A DNA stretch of 64,000 nucleotides from Cordylochernes scorpioides (lineage: Eukaryota; Arthropoda; Arachnida; Pseudoscorpiones; Chernetidae). Positions within the stretch are counted from its first letter, which is position 1. Every line of letters starts with the position of its first letter. Shown here piece by piece: positions 11,244-26,200 of the stretch. The notes under the pieces were generated by a model. It searched no databases and was not told where the DNA came from. It worked only from the letters and a program-made list of their open reading frames with translations. A program made the position numbers and the translations under genes. The stretch covers positions 158,031,424 through 158,095,423 of the forward strand of contig CP092886.1 of assembly GCA_030710605.1 (NCBI GenBank), read 5' to 3'.

Positions 11244-14200
11244 GTAAGTAAATTTAGCGTATGTTTATAAACTTAATTTTTAAATACAAAAATATATTTT
11301 TATACAATAGATATGTAATCGGTCATTATTTATAAAATCTAAATCATGAATATTTATTTTTAAAATGTAAACTGACTCCTGCATAATTAACTAGTTAAAA
11401 AAATTGCAACTAGAACTATTTTTTAGGAATATCCTTTTAGTAAAAAAAGAGCATTTTTATAGTTTTACAATTGTGTTATAAGAATTGTATCAATACAATA
11501 CACATTATTTTAATAGATATTTTATCTGGAGTCATGTTTCATTTTATTTCATAATTAAGCACTACATTTTAATGTTTTTATTTTATACAACACATTATAC
11601 ATTTTCCGCAAAATAATCTTATATCACTTTTACATTTTATATATTTATATTATTTTTAAGTTTCAAAATCAATATATTTTTAAAATATATAAATGCAAGA
11701 ATCAATAATGAGCTTTGATTAATATGTTTTTAATATGTTTCTAATATGTTTGCACAAAAACTAGTCTTAAAGGAACCACTTATTGAATAAAACTAGTTAC
11801 TTATGTATTTTGAGAAATCGGTATATATATATAAAGTACAATTTGGATTATGGCTAAAAAGAAAAAAGTGACAATATCAAATCTGAAATGATCTACAAGT
11901 GATGTGAAAAATAGCACCCTACAATAATTATATATATATATATACTTTTTTAATCATTGATAACAATGTTACACACAACTATTTAAGACATGCTGTTTTA
12001 TTTTCTTTTTCACTATTGAGGTAGCATTGTTGTCACTGAAATGTTATACTCAATTTAATGCATTTATAACTTTCAAATTCAGTCCTTATAATGATTCATT
12101 AGCTAGAATATGCTCTGTATATGGGCCTAGTTAAAGATCAATAAGCCATGAAATATTTGCTTAAAAGACATTAATGCACTTCTTTTTTTGAACAATGTTA
12201 GTCTCCACAAGGAAACAAGACCAAATTGAAATAAATATGTTGTATGTTGTGAGTTTTTTTGTTATTGACACACATTAATATGTTGTAATACCTTGATAAA
12301 GGTTGGCGTTCACCCAATATGTGAAAATACCTTGTGTGAAAATTCCACATTGGTAGGAACTTGAATTCAAATGTAAGTGTTGTGCCTTCTGGCTTTTTGT
12401 TCAATATCAAAGTATCACAATTAAGTGTTTATTACAGTGATTTTTAAATGAATACAATAAATTCAAGCCTGAAAAAGAAATAAGCATATACAGTTGAACC
12501 TCCATGAAATGACACTTACGCTAGAGGTCACCTCTCTACAAAGAATAGTTTCCCAAAATTACCATTTCTACTACAGTGGACCCTCGGTTTACGAGCACCT
12601 TGGAGTACGAGCTTTTCGCAGTACGAGCAAAATTTTTTGAAAAATTTTACCTCGGATTACGAGTGAAATTTCGCATTACGAGCAACTCGTGATGGTTGCC
12701 CCTCTTCTCCATTTCCACCTTTAGCGGCGGGATGAGGGCATATTTTTATATTAAATATTATTTTATTTATGGATTGTTATTAATCATTATAATATAAGTA
12801 CAGTATATCTAAGGGATATTGCATATTTTCAATAACTGACCAGATGTTTTTAAAAGATTATTTCACAAAAGTAAAATATAATACAGTAGAACCTCCCTGT
12901 AAAGGACACCTAATTGCAGAGCCAAAGTGTCCTTTAAGGACTGGTGTCTTCTTACCGGAGAGTTGCTAAATTGTAAAAATGGTAATTTTGCAAATGAAAA
13001 CTCTTTTGTGGAGAAATGTCCACTAGCGGGGTGTCCACTAAAGAGAGGTTCTACTGTATATGTAAAAATACTTTTGGCTGCTGCTTTTACCATATCTGTT
13101 ATTGCTATGGAAAATTAGAACTTTAATACTTTGACTCAAATTTGAAACCTAAATACTCACTTTGGGTGTATCACACCCAGTGTTTTAAATGAAGAAAATC
13201 CTTCACAACCAAATATTTTGAGATATTTTAATCAATTTTCACTATTAAAATGGTGCCAATTATGATATGGACACAAAAATAATATTAAATTTTATCAAGA
13301 GATATTAAATAACTTTTTCTTGCTCTACTTCAAAAAAATTCTACATACACACATTGATTACATATTATATTAATATTTTAAAAATAAGGCCTATTTTGGA
13401 TTTAAATACGATTATTTTTTTACCGATATTTCGATGGATCAATCTTCCATCTTTTACGAGGTGTTTTGCAGTGAAGCACATGGAATGCTCTATATTGAGA
13501 ATATTATATTAATGTTCTTTAAAAATATTCTCTTTGTATTTATGCTAGTTTTAGCCTTTTGCTCTTTCCTATCATTTTATTTTATTTTATTTCTACGCAC
13601 AAAATGCGATATCCAGGATAATTGCGTCGATTTGCATTTTTTTAAACAGATACAGTTATAAACATACAAGAAAAAATAAAAAAAGAGAAACAATAATATA
13701 TAATAGGAACCTGAACCTTTCAGGTTAGAAAGATAATCATAAATATATTTACAAAAATAGTTAAATTCTCTCTGCTATTCACAAATTCATATAATCTACA
13801 ACATGATTTACTCTCTGTTGTCTAGCAATAAAGAAGAGCGGGCATTCCAGCAGTAGGTGTCTCGAGTCCTGGAATTCGTTGCCACAGTAGCAGCTAGAGT
13901 CCTCAACTGCTCAATTTTTGATAAAAATCTCTAAAAATTTCTATGGTTTATTGGGTATTATAAAAATTGGAACGGAAAAATGTTGGAATTCCAAACGGGA
14001 AAAAGCTTTGGAATGTTCTTATAACCACATGAATGGCATATTTTCTGAATATTTGAGAAAGGTTTTCATATGTTGGAGTATAAATTATTAGGAAATGATC
14101 AATTTTTTATTACCTAATTTACAATATTTTCTGATGACTGGCTATTATGTTTTCAAACAAGGCTTAGAATGGATTTTGAAAAAGTGAATGACCTGACATT

Positions 14201-17200
14201 GGTGAACCCTAATCAATTAAAAAAAAGTGGCAGAGCTCTCAAGAGATTCTTGTATATTTTTTCGGAAGGACTTCCACCAAAGTATTTTAGAATTAATTTC
14301 TATATATAAAAGGTGTCAAAAGATTAACAGAGGCCATCTTTTGGTACATCATCCATCCCTTCAAATATTCTCTTTTTCACATGTCTTAATCAAATGTTGC
14401 TGTTTTGAATTGTGTGTAGAACAATGATGCATTTTGGAAAGATAGTACAAAAGTAAAATTGTGCTGGGATAGGTTGATAAATTAAGAGAAAGGCATCTTC
14501 TGATCATCCAAAAGTTGCTGATGGCTTGCACCATCTGTCGGGCAGAAAATAAAGTATTGATCAATATCTGGAATAATTAATTGATATTTATTCAAACATA
14601 GATGACAAGCCATATTGACTAAAACATTTAAAAATAATTTATGTAGGTTTAAAAATATGCAACTTTCTAAGAATTTCCAACACCTTTTTCATGAAAATTT
14701 TGCACTTCAAAGTCTTCCCTTTACTTATAACCTATATTTTTTTATAAAGAGGTGACATTAGGTAAATGAAACAGATTCTCTTTTTGATTTATCTAAAAAC
14801 TAGCCTAATGACCCATGCAACGCCCAGGTTTTACTCGATTAAATGTTTTTATTCAAATACTATTCATTACAATTATAAATTAGCGCTGTGGATGTTACTC
14901 TTGTGAAATGTCCTACTCCAAACTTTGTGTCTGAGAAGCGATATTTTATAGAGAGATGATCTGGCTTTGTGTCTTCTGCTCGAATGAATGTTTTTCTGTT
15001 AGAATTTTGTTCCTTCATACTAAAAATGAACTGGCTTCACCCGTGGTCTCTTCTTTTTGGAATTTTTCCCAATATAATTTTGTGTCTGATAATCAAACAT
15101 ACAGAAATATTGTCATCATTTTCTCACTCAAAAACAACTTTTTTTGCTCAGAACCTGTCAATTTCAATTTTTCTTGGCTAAAAATATGACAAATTACTCT
15201 TCCAGATTCTTCTCTATGTCCTGTTAAAACACATTTTACATGTACATTAGGTCAGCTGATATTACCTCCCATCTTCATCGCTAGAGGAGCTGCTTGCGAG
15301 CGAAAAGGCAAATTTTCAATGCAATTTGCAAATAATTCGAAGAATATTTGGGATATAGACCTGAAATATTCACTATAAGTTTTTCCAGATTCTGCTATAT
15401 ATGCTGTTAAAATTTCAGTCAAATTATGTATTGTGGACATGTATAGCTGACGAACATACATACACACATACATTCCTACATACACTGACTTTCTATCATT
15501 TGAGGTAAATGAGTATAAATTGAATTTAAGAGAAGAAATATTCTCAAGTTGATATATTTAAGTAAAAAGTATTTTTACAAATATTTTGAGAGATTGCTTC
15601 CTATTTGTCATTTTATTTAAACTATTGAATGTTTCTTTAATTGCTAATCATTTTCTAAGTTGAATAAAGATACAGTAAAACCCCTCTATAGTGAACCCCA
15701 ATGGGACAGAGCTTTTGGTTCACTATAGCCAGAGTTCACTATAGCCACGGTTTGGCTATTTTTTTTTTTTACTTTTCAAAAATTTTAGACCGTATAATTA
15801 AAAAACAGCCATACACACAAGAAGAGGCTGCCTCTTAATAGTGGTCACTTTATTTTAATTCCCTTAATTGACCAATTTCCTCATATTAATACTGAATAAT
15901 GAAAGACATTATTTGATGATAGGTTCTTCTTATCATTAGCATACATGTACCTCTATGTCTAAGTTAAAAATCAAGACAAATCCTAGGCAAAGTTTTATTA
16001 AATATATATTCAAAGATATGAAATGATTTTAAAACATCATTATCACATTATATAATACAATTTTTACTTGAAAAAATCGCTCTAATACCTTTTTGTTTCA
16101 AAGCATTCTTCCAAGCATTGCACCATTCAAATAAAGTTAATATTTTTCTTCCATTTCATGTTTCCCCATATTCTTCTAGGTCTAGATTTCGTTTTTTTTA
16201 ACCTGTCATGCAAAACATTGCTGACTTTAAAATCACCATAGTTAATGGCCTAAACATAATTTTTGTTTCATCACGGGACCATTTATTTGGACTTTTTTTT
16301 TTTAGCCCTAAAACGTACGATTGCGATCGCGGCAAAAGTTGAGGTTGATTCCTCTTTGTAACAATTTTTAATAACTATATTTTTCTTTTATAATAGAAAA
16401 GTTATATTCTCTTATTTTAATATGTTCTTAACACTTTGCCTATGTTGTTTCTCTTTGAAAAGTTCTGAAAATGGCCTTTTTTTTTTAAAGAAATAACGCT
16501 TTTGTTTTTATGCCTTTATTTTCTTCATTTTGGAAGCCATTTGCATTTTTTATATTTCAAATTTAATGGATGCAAAGATATTCTATTTAATAAAAAGTAT
16601 AATGTGTGAAAAGTTCTACAACATACAGCAAAAATAAAGTGCAAAAATCAAACAAACAATGCCGCTAAATTTATTGTTTTGAAATCGCGATCCGCGAGGT
16701 GAAACATGCTCAAATTTTTTTTTTATTACTATTTTTTAAATTACAATTCTTAGTTCGTTATAAGCATAGTATTTTTAAAAGAGTATCATTTTGGGACCCG
16801 AAATAGGTTCGTTATAGGGGTAGTTCGTTATTCTAAAAATTGCAAAGTTCGTTATAACAATGGTATTTTCAATGGAATGGAATTGGGAATCGGCGTAGGT
16901 TTGTTATAAGGGAAGGTTCGTTATATCCAGGTTTCGTATTAGCGGGGTTTCACTGTATATTGGAGTTTTGATAATATGTATGTAAATAATCTTTGTTTCT
17001 TGTATAATTTATTGCTCTAAAATGTAAATTTAAATAACTTTTACTCTCTAAAACTATAAATAATTTGTATATATATTTAAAACTATGTACATAAAATAGA
17101 TTAAACATTTATATGCAAATATTCACATAAGATATAGCGTGTGTTTTGTAATAAAAAAAATAAGTTGAATAAAAGGCCACAAGAAAGGCAATTTTCAACA

Positions 17201-20200
17201 TTAAAGAAAATTACTTATACAGATCTGGAATCACATTAATTATATATTCTTAAATCTTTTAATATATCCTTTCGAAATAATCCTTCCACCATACCATGAG
17301 TACAAAGAGAACAAATTTAAAGAACTTCCTTGTTTAGCTCAAATAATCATATTAAAGTGTTTTCTTTGAAACTTTAGATTTTTAAAGATGCCATTATGTT
17401 TGATGGAAGTAAATGTGTCTATTTTTGTCATTAAGACTGGGAAAACTCCTCAGATAGCCAACTTAGCAATAAAATTAAATAGCCTCCTCTGAACTAAAAT
17501 GCTGCTTCTCCTGTATCCCTGGATCAGGAGCCCTTACAGAATACTATCATCCTAGGCAAGGCGAACCCTGTTTTTTTTTTCTGCAAGCTTTTTACTGTTC
17601 CTTCTTTTTTACAGAGCTTGAGACCTGTAAATGTGGATATTCTATTCATTTCTCTTTATAAATATCTAGGATCGACATTGGCATCAATAGAGCCAATAAA
17701 AAATATGCACTTTATTCAAAATATTTGAATATATATTCAATCACTATTAATTATTCAATTCTTATATTCACCTTAAAAATATTTACACAATTTTATATTG
17801 CAATATTTTCAAAAAACTTGGCCATTTCTTATTTATGTTACATACTAAAACTATTAATGTTATTATTTTATCTAATAAAATTTACTAAAAGTCAAGACTC
17901 CTCCATAAGTTCCTCTTATTTTGACATTGATTCCAGTGTTTGAATAAATTATTTTTTCTTTAAATAATTTTCAAAATAGTGAGTTTTGAGGAAAATATAC
18001 ACTTTTCAAAAGACATGGTATTTATTTTGATTTGGTTTATTTTATCCAAATTATTCATTTATTAACAAATTTATCTTTGTTTGAATTATTTTTATACTAT
18101 ATTAAATACATATATTTATTAATGCCCTCTATTAATTATGATTTGTGTTTGTACAGTATGAAGATAATGAAGAGGTTGTGCTCTGGATGAATACTGTGGG
18201 ACCATACCATAATCGTCAAGAAACCTATTCATATTTTTCACTACCTTTTTGTTCGGGCCAAAAGAAAGGAATAAGCCATTATCATGAAACTCTCGGTGAA
18301 GCACTTCTTGGTGTTGAACTGGAAATTAGTGGATTGGACATTGATTTCAAAGCTCCAATATCTTTGACTCAATATTGTGAAATTGAACTTACTGATGATA
18401 AACTTCAGTCATTTATTTATGCTGTAAGCAACAACTATTGGTACCAAATGTATATCGATGATCTACCTATTTGGGGTAAGTATATTAGCATAAATACTTG
18501 GAAGATTAATATGAAACATTATTTTTAAAACTAATTTATCAATTTTTAAAACCTATATATAACTTTTTTTCTATTGTTTTTTCATATATAACTATTACAT
18601 ATATAATACAACTCTCAAAGCCTGTTTCATAGTTGTCTCCTCAAGAGCTTCCTAGAGCTGCCTAAAGACAGCAATAGACATGCTGGCTTATACATTGTTC
18701 TTAAACAAAACATTAGTAGTTCAGTCTCGTAAAATAATAATATTGATAATAGTATTGCTTCTGAGAAGTGAGCTTTATAGAGGTTAAAAATAAAAGATTT
18801 TGGAAATTCAAAAATTATATACCTAACACTTTATAAAGGTAAAAACATCATGCCTCCATGGATGTTTCTTTGTACAAATTTCATTTGAAATCTCTAGATT
18901 TCGGGCATGATAACCCTTCCATGAGAGAAACAATATTTTCCTGTGGAAAGGCTATCATGCCAAAAAGCTAGAGATTTGAAATACAATTTTTAAAAAGAAA
19001 CTTATCCCTGGAAGCCTGATGTTTCCCCTTAATATTGTAACAATAAATTATTTTATTGATTTGTGAACAAATTTGTTTAAAATTATCCTTATTTACATAT
19101 AAAGGGCTATATATCTGAAAATAAATCACAATGCTATGCAATCGATGGCAAACCAAAACACTAGGCCATCCATATCTAAAAAAAAAAATTAAAATATTTA
19201 AAATATAAATTTTTTAAAATACAATAAAACTCCTCTATAATGAACCCCAATGGCACAGAGCATTTGATTCACTATAGCCACATTTGGCCTTTTTTTTTTT
19301 TACTTTTCAAAATTTTTAGACCGTATAATGGTCACTTCATTTTAATTCCCTAAATTGACCTATTTCTTTACATTAATGCTGAATACCAAAAGAAGGCATT
19401 TGATATTAGGTTTTTCTTCTCATTAGTACGCATGTTTATATATATATATACCTCTATGTATAATTTAAAAATTGAGACAAACCCCCAGGCAAAGCTTCAT
19501 TAATTATATATTTAAAGGTATAGGAGTTTTTTTTTTAAAACATCTTTATCAAATAATTTAATACTAAATTTATTTGAAAAAATGTCTAATACCTTGTTGT
19601 TTGAAAGTGAAATTAGAAAATCAGAATTGTCTTAAAATATATGTATTTCCATCAAAGGAATGATGCTCGGTGTATTCTGAATCAATTGAAGATGAATAAA
19701 AAGTATACGATTCCGAAAAATCGGACGTGAAACATGATACAATAGAGTGATCGGTAAAATTGCGAATAAAAAACACGAATTTTAAAATACAAAATCGGTA
19801 GTAAAACGTTCAGCCAGGGGTAATATCCGTGAACCATAAATGAGTCCTATACCTAGCAAGGCTTCCATTCTAAAATAGAACTGTAGTGGTAGTTTTTGAG
19901 AATTTATAAATCGATTTGTTTGTGGCCCGTGAGACATGGTGCACTGGTTTTTTTTCTTCCATTTTTAGTTTCTACATATTTTTCTTAAGTATACATTTAG
20001 TTTTGCTTTTAACCTGTTATTCAAACCATTTCTGGATTTAAAATTATTTGTAATTATGTTTTTAGCCTAGGTTAAACTTGATATAGAATGCTTCTAAAAG
20101 GGCATGCTAACACGTACAATCGAGGCAATAGTTGGTGTTGATTCCACTTTTAACAATTTATAATAGCTTTCTATATAATGTAAAAGCTACATTTTCTTAT

Positions 20201-23200
20201 TTTAACATGTTCTGAAAATTTTCTTGCATTGTTTCAATTTGAAAAGCTTTGATGATGCCATTTTTCTGGTAATAGCCTTTGGTTTTTTAGAACGCCACTT
20301 TTTTTCTTTTTCTTCATTTTGGAAGGCATTTGTATTTTTTCTATTTGAAAATGGTCGAATGCATATATATTCTATTAAAAAAAGTATAATGTCAAAAAAT
20401 TTATACAACATACAGCAAAAATAGAATGGAAATGAAAACAAACAATGCCACTAATTTATTGTTTTGAAATCGCGATCCGTGAGCTGAAATGCTCAAAATT
20501 TTATTTTTTAATTTTTTTTTAATCACAATTTTAAGTTCGTTATAAGCCTAGTATTTTTAATAGGTTATATTAATTTGGGACTTAAAATAGGTTCGTTATA
20601 GGGGTGGTTTGCTATTTTAAAAATTGCAAAGTTCACTATAACAATGGTATTTTCAATGGATTGGTATTGGGAATCGCCTTAGGTTCGTTATAAGGGAAGG
20701 TTCACTATATCCAGGGTTTGTATTAGCGGGGTTTTACTGTATATAGTTATGATTAAAAGCTAAATGAATTTAAAAAAGAACTTCAGATGCTTATTCTCAC
20801 CCCATCCTTTTCCCTTCCATCTAAATATTGTGCATGATAGCTGCCTTGTATTGTGTTAGGATATCCAACTTATTATTCAAATAATTACCAGATTTTTCCA
20901 ATTTCGAACCTTCTAAGAAGTCTTTTTATCTTGTTCTTTGCCCCACTTTGTAGGTAGGACCTTTGGCTTACTTCCAGACCACCTTATGGTTTTCATCTAT
21001 TTTGTGCATCCCAATGTTAGTAATGTTCCATGTGCTTCAGAGACCCTGTTTGTGTCTCTTGATCCTATTAGCTAGTGTTTTTTTCTTTCCTAATTTTTGT
21101 TGAAGTCTAAGCAGTTTATTTAATTTTTTTTTATTTCCATGTCATTTTGGGCTTTTTGGTTCTCACTATTGAGTTCTTTATTTGTATAATTTATGGGTCT
21201 AGGTAGTTTCAAACATTTATCCTTTCTGATGCAATATCGTCTTGATTTTCTCGTATATTGTTTGGATTTATTGAAAATAGATGTTAAATATTGTGTAATT
21301 AGTCCTTCTGAGGCTTGTGTTTCTTGCCTTTTCTCTCTTTATTTTATCCATTTCCTACAATTTGAGTTAGGAAGTCTTTCGTTTTGAGTTCAGTCACTTT
21401 TGATAACCCATGTGGATAATGCTTGGTCCACAATTGCAACTACAATGGCTTTCTTGGGTTGAAGTGGTGCATGGCTGTTGAAACTAGATTTCAATCCCTT
21501 AATTTTTTTCTACCAACAGCTGTTCTTACTGTTCCAACTTTATGAATATTTGTATTTCTAAGAAGATGATTCCTTTTGTTCATTCTATTTCTTGTTTGAA
21601 TTGAATTACCTTAAGCTGTTGATATAATTGAATTGGGAGTCCAGTTTAACCTTTTTGACTAAGTGCAGAATATAATCAAAATATCACATCCATATACTGG
21701 AAGTACTAATTATGTAAAATTTTGCTTCTATCCCAGTCCCCTACTATTAATGTTACATATAATGGGCAACACATTGGGGTTCCTTTTCTCATTCTGTATT
21801 AGTACTCCTTTCTTTAAAGAAGCTCTATCCAAGAAAATCTAAAATGATTGTTCTAAGTATTCCCATGGAATGTTGTTTGGGTTCTCCCTGTTTTTTATAT
21901 TCTTTTACTGCCTCTTTTAAGCATCCAGCCTTTTCAATAGTTCTAGGGCTTCTCCTCTTTCTTTTTATTTCATAATCTCCATGATATTCTGTTTTCCTCA
22001 TGATTTGCTTTATCCAGTAGTTATTTTTCCTATTGGGGATCTTTTCCCTGATACGATTGGCCTCAGTGGGAGGCCTGGAAGGTTGGGAATCAGAAAATTG
22101 GTTCACATAAATGAGAAGAAAGGGAAAAGGAGGGAGTAAGATTAAATATTTGAAGTTCCTTTTAGAAATCTTTCGTATTTGTATTTTAAGAATTTTATAA
22201 TTCTAATTTTTTATTTGAAATTTTTGGATTTTGCCATAGATTGCATATGATTGTAATTTATTATCTGGAGATACAGATCTTTATATGTAACTATGGACTA
22301 TTTATAGCTTCATGTATATAATTTATATATTTTTGAATTTTACAATTTTTGATATCTATTTTTAACCTAATTTTTTACGATATATACAAATACCCAAAGT
22401 TTTACAGGTATTTTAGAAAATCATGTACATATATAAGTATAAGAAATAAATTAGAAATAAGCATTCTCTGAGGAGAGTGAAAGAGTCACTGAAATTTCGG
22501 AAAGAAAAAATAGAGAAAGATTGGTTGGTATAGCTGTATCTTTTTCAAACAAATTTCCATCCAGCAAATAATTTTTGAAACATCAATAATCATTCTCAAA
22601 TATTTTATCAGGTCCTTATTTTTTTGCATCTCTGCTTTTAATAGTGTGAAGTGTTGACAGATAAATTTGCAATACTTTCCCAATTACAATTTTTGTGAAA
22701 ATTGGAATGACCTAATTTTCCATAAATTTTTAGTGTTGAAAAAAATTGCTATTATGTCTCTATTCTCTTTTCTCTCTCTTTTGACCCAAATAATTTTGAG
22801 CCTTTTTCAACTTTAAAGTAGCTATAGCATTCATAATTAGCTTTATACAGTAAAACTTCGCTAATACGAACCCTGGATATAGCAAACCTTCCCCTATAAC
22901 GAACCCACGGCGATTCCCAATTCCATTCCATTGAAAATACCATCATTATAACGAGTTTTACAATTTTTTAAATAACGAACTACCCCTATAACGAACCATT
23001 TTCGGTCCCAAAATGATAAAATCTATTAAAAATACTAGGCTTTATAACGAACTTAAAATGGTGATTTAAAAAAAAATTAAAACAACAAATTTTGAGCATG
23101 TTTCAGCTCACGGATCGTGATTTCAAAACAAAAAAATTAGCGGCATTGTTTGTTTTCATTTCCATTCATTTTTCCTGTATGTTGTATACCTTTTTACACA

Positions 23201-26200
23201 TTATACTTTTAATAGAATCTCTTTGCATTCGTCAATTTTGAAATAGAAGAAAAATACAAATGGCTTCCAAAATAAAGAAAAGGAACAAAGAATGGCGTTC
23301 TAAAAAAAAAAACAGTGGCAGCATGCTCTTTTAGAAGCGTTCTATATCAAGTTTAACCTAGGCTAAATAATAATTCCAAATAATTTTAAAACCAGAAATG
23401 GTTTGAATAACAGGTTAAAAAACAAAATTTAATATACACTTCAAGAAGAATATGTGGAAACTGGAATTGGAAGAAGAAGGAGGAAAAAAAACAGTTCCCC
23501 CCAAATTCCCCGTGTCTCATGAGCCACAAACAAATCAACTTATAAATTCTCAAAAACTACCACTACAGTTCTATTTTTAGAATGGAAATCTTGGTAGGTA
23601 TATGACTCATTCAGGGTTTGCGGATATTCCTCCTGGCCGGCCATTTCACCACCGATTTTGTGTTTGTAAATTGGCGTTTTTTATTCGCAATTTTACCGAC
23701 CGCGCTATCGTATCAACATGTTTCGCGTCCAATTTTTCTGCATTGGATACTTTTGATTCATCCTCAATTGATTCAGAATACACAGAGCTTTATTCCTTTG
23801 ATGGAAATAACGATATTTTAAGACAATTCTGATTTTCAAATTTTACTTTTGACTTTCAAACAAGGTATTAGAGACATTTTTTCAAATAAATTTAGTATTA
23901 TATTATTCGAGAAAGATGTTCTAAAATACTCTTATACCTTTCAAATATATAATTAATAATGTTTTGCCTAGGGGATTTGACTTAATTTTTATATAATACA
24001 TAGGTTTATATATATACATGTATGCTAATGATAAGAACCTATTAACAAATGACTTTTTTATATTCAGTATTACTGTAAAGAAATAGGTTAATATAGGGAA
24101 TTAAAACAAAGTGACCATTATTAAGTGGCTGCCTTTTCCTGTTTGTATGGCTGTTTTTTAATTATACGGTCTAAAAATTCAGAAAAGTTTTAAAAAATGG
24201 CAAAACCGTGGCTATAGTGAACCAAAAGCTCTGTTTCATTGGGGTTCACTATAGAGGGGTTTTACTGTATTTGGCGATGTCTCAAACTTATTGTGAAACA
24301 AAAATATATTTCTTACTACTATTTCATTACATTGAGTAAAAGCATTTTGATTATTTAGAATCTTTTTGCAACAGAAAGTCAAGATAACATCCTAAAAGCA
24401 AACAAAACTAAATATTTTGTTAAATTCCTTTCTAGAAAAATGTTGCATTCAAATACTTTTATATACCTGGTAGAAAATAAATATTATTCCATAATGCACA
24501 CATTTGTCCATTAAATGGATCTTAACTATGATGGAACACTATTTTGATCTGTATTGTTACATTTTCTCTTCCTTTCAATATATTTTTAACCCCAGTTCAT
24601 TTCTTTAACTCTATACCTTCATCTTTGTTATTTTAAAAGTCAAGTTAAATCCTAAAAGGTAATCAATGCATTATGTGCTTATATTGACTAAAACATTTTC
24701 CCCACAATATAAAAATAATCTATAATTATTTTAAATTTTGTTTCAGGAATTGTTGGAGATGCAGATGCTACAAATGAAGCTTACTATCTCTGGACACACA
24801 AAAAATTTGATATTGGCTACAATGGAAATAGAATCGTTGATGTAAACCTTACTAGTGAAGCAAAAGTAAAACTGGAAAAGGGTAAAAGAATAGCATTTAC
24901 CTATGAAGTAAGTTATTACATCAAACATTTTTCTAAACAGTTATGGTTGAAATAATAAACACTACAGTTGTCTTTCATGGCTTTCATAGTTCTCTTCTGG
25001 AGGTGGTCTCTTATCATAGAATGTTTGGGTTGAAATACTCTTCATGAACTGGTCTGACATAATAGCCTCTGATTAGAGAAATCCTCCAGAACTGGAAATA
25101 TTATTTTAAAAATAATAAACTTTATACAAAATAAATTAAATTATTTGAAAAATTACAATTTTCATGATGATAGCATGGCTAATATGCTGCTTAATAAAAT
25201 TTATCGCATTAAGAATTCTAACCCTCTCTACCAAGCAGTGAGACGGGCCTAAGCAACCATAATTAATAAACTACAAAATCAATAGACTCTGCATTAAATG
25301 AATATGATTATGAATTATAAATTAATTGAATTTAGAAAAATAACATCACAATGTGTTTAAAAATACATATAAAATATAAAAATTGAGGATACACAAACAT
25401 TGTGAGTATATTTATTTTCAAAGCACTCGCTAATTGCTTTATATTTTTAAGTTCTCAAGAAAGACCAAAATTCATTTTAGTGGTTGCTGGTCGTTTCTTG
25501 AAAATCCTTAAAATAGGTTTATATTGAAATTTTTCCATGGGTGGTATAACTCGAGGAGGTAGTCCTTCATAAGATGGGTCATTCATGGTAGACATTACTG
25601 TAAACTTTGAATTCTCCAATTGTGTGAAAATTATATATGAGGAGAAAGAGTGGTTAAAAATGAATCTAATAATATATGCACAATCAAATTGCCCAAAAAT
25701 AATTTCTTTTTTGTTTTAGGTTAATTGGAAGCCTTCAAACATAAAATTTGAAAATAGATTTGAAAAATATTTGGATCCAAGTTTCTTTCAACACAGAGTA
25801 AGAACTAAATATTTTTATCATATTTATTTAATCTAAAACGTGTTTATTGTTACAGATTCACTGGTTCTCCATATTCAATAGTTTCATGATGGTTATATTC
25901 TTGGTTGGGCTTGTAAGCATGATCCTTATGAGGACTCTCCGAAAAGACTATGTTCGCTACAGTAAGGATGAAGAAGTTGATGATATGGTATGTATAAAAA
26001 TTGAAATTTAACTCTTTGGTAAAATTTTACATATATATTTAACATTTATTGAATAAAAAAATTGAATCACCATCATGATCATTTCACACTTGCTGAATTA
26101 GAAAATTCAATTTTTATGGTGCCAAATACAGTAAAAACTGGATAAAATAAATGGGGGCTATAGTATTTCTCTTTTCTCTTTAAAAAATAACTTAAAATTC

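Larger units (their letters stand above)
11244..18156 (+). other. TM9SF3: TM9SF3 intron 1 (6.9 kb)
   Basis: Contains a decayed Penelope end (about 11965-12100), pogo/Tigger MITEs (12490-13056), a LINE C-terminal scrap (about 13780-13910, - strand) and Tigger-like element T1 (15673-16955). The stretches 13100-13780, 13910-15670 and 16960-18150 are AT-rich with nothing recognised. Confidence 0.8.
18476..24746 (+). other. TM9SF3: TM9SF3 intron 2 (6.3 kb)
   Basis: Contains a foldback MITE (18843-19032), Tigger-like T2 (19222-20739), an old Penelope reverse-transcriptase remnant on the - strand (about 20800-22110) and Tigger-like T3 in inverted orientation (22848-24267). The stretches 22110-22845 and 24270-24740 show nothing recognisable. 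Confidence 0.8.

Noticed and set aside
15252..15485. 77-codon - strand frame starting [15 protein letters not shown]
   Set aside because: It derives from a simple repeat (CATACATACACACATACAT) at 15455-15485 and has no domain.
23602..23832. 76-codon frame inside Tigger-like element T3
   Set aside because: The matching block in T2 is broken and T1 lacks it. No transposase motif is visible.
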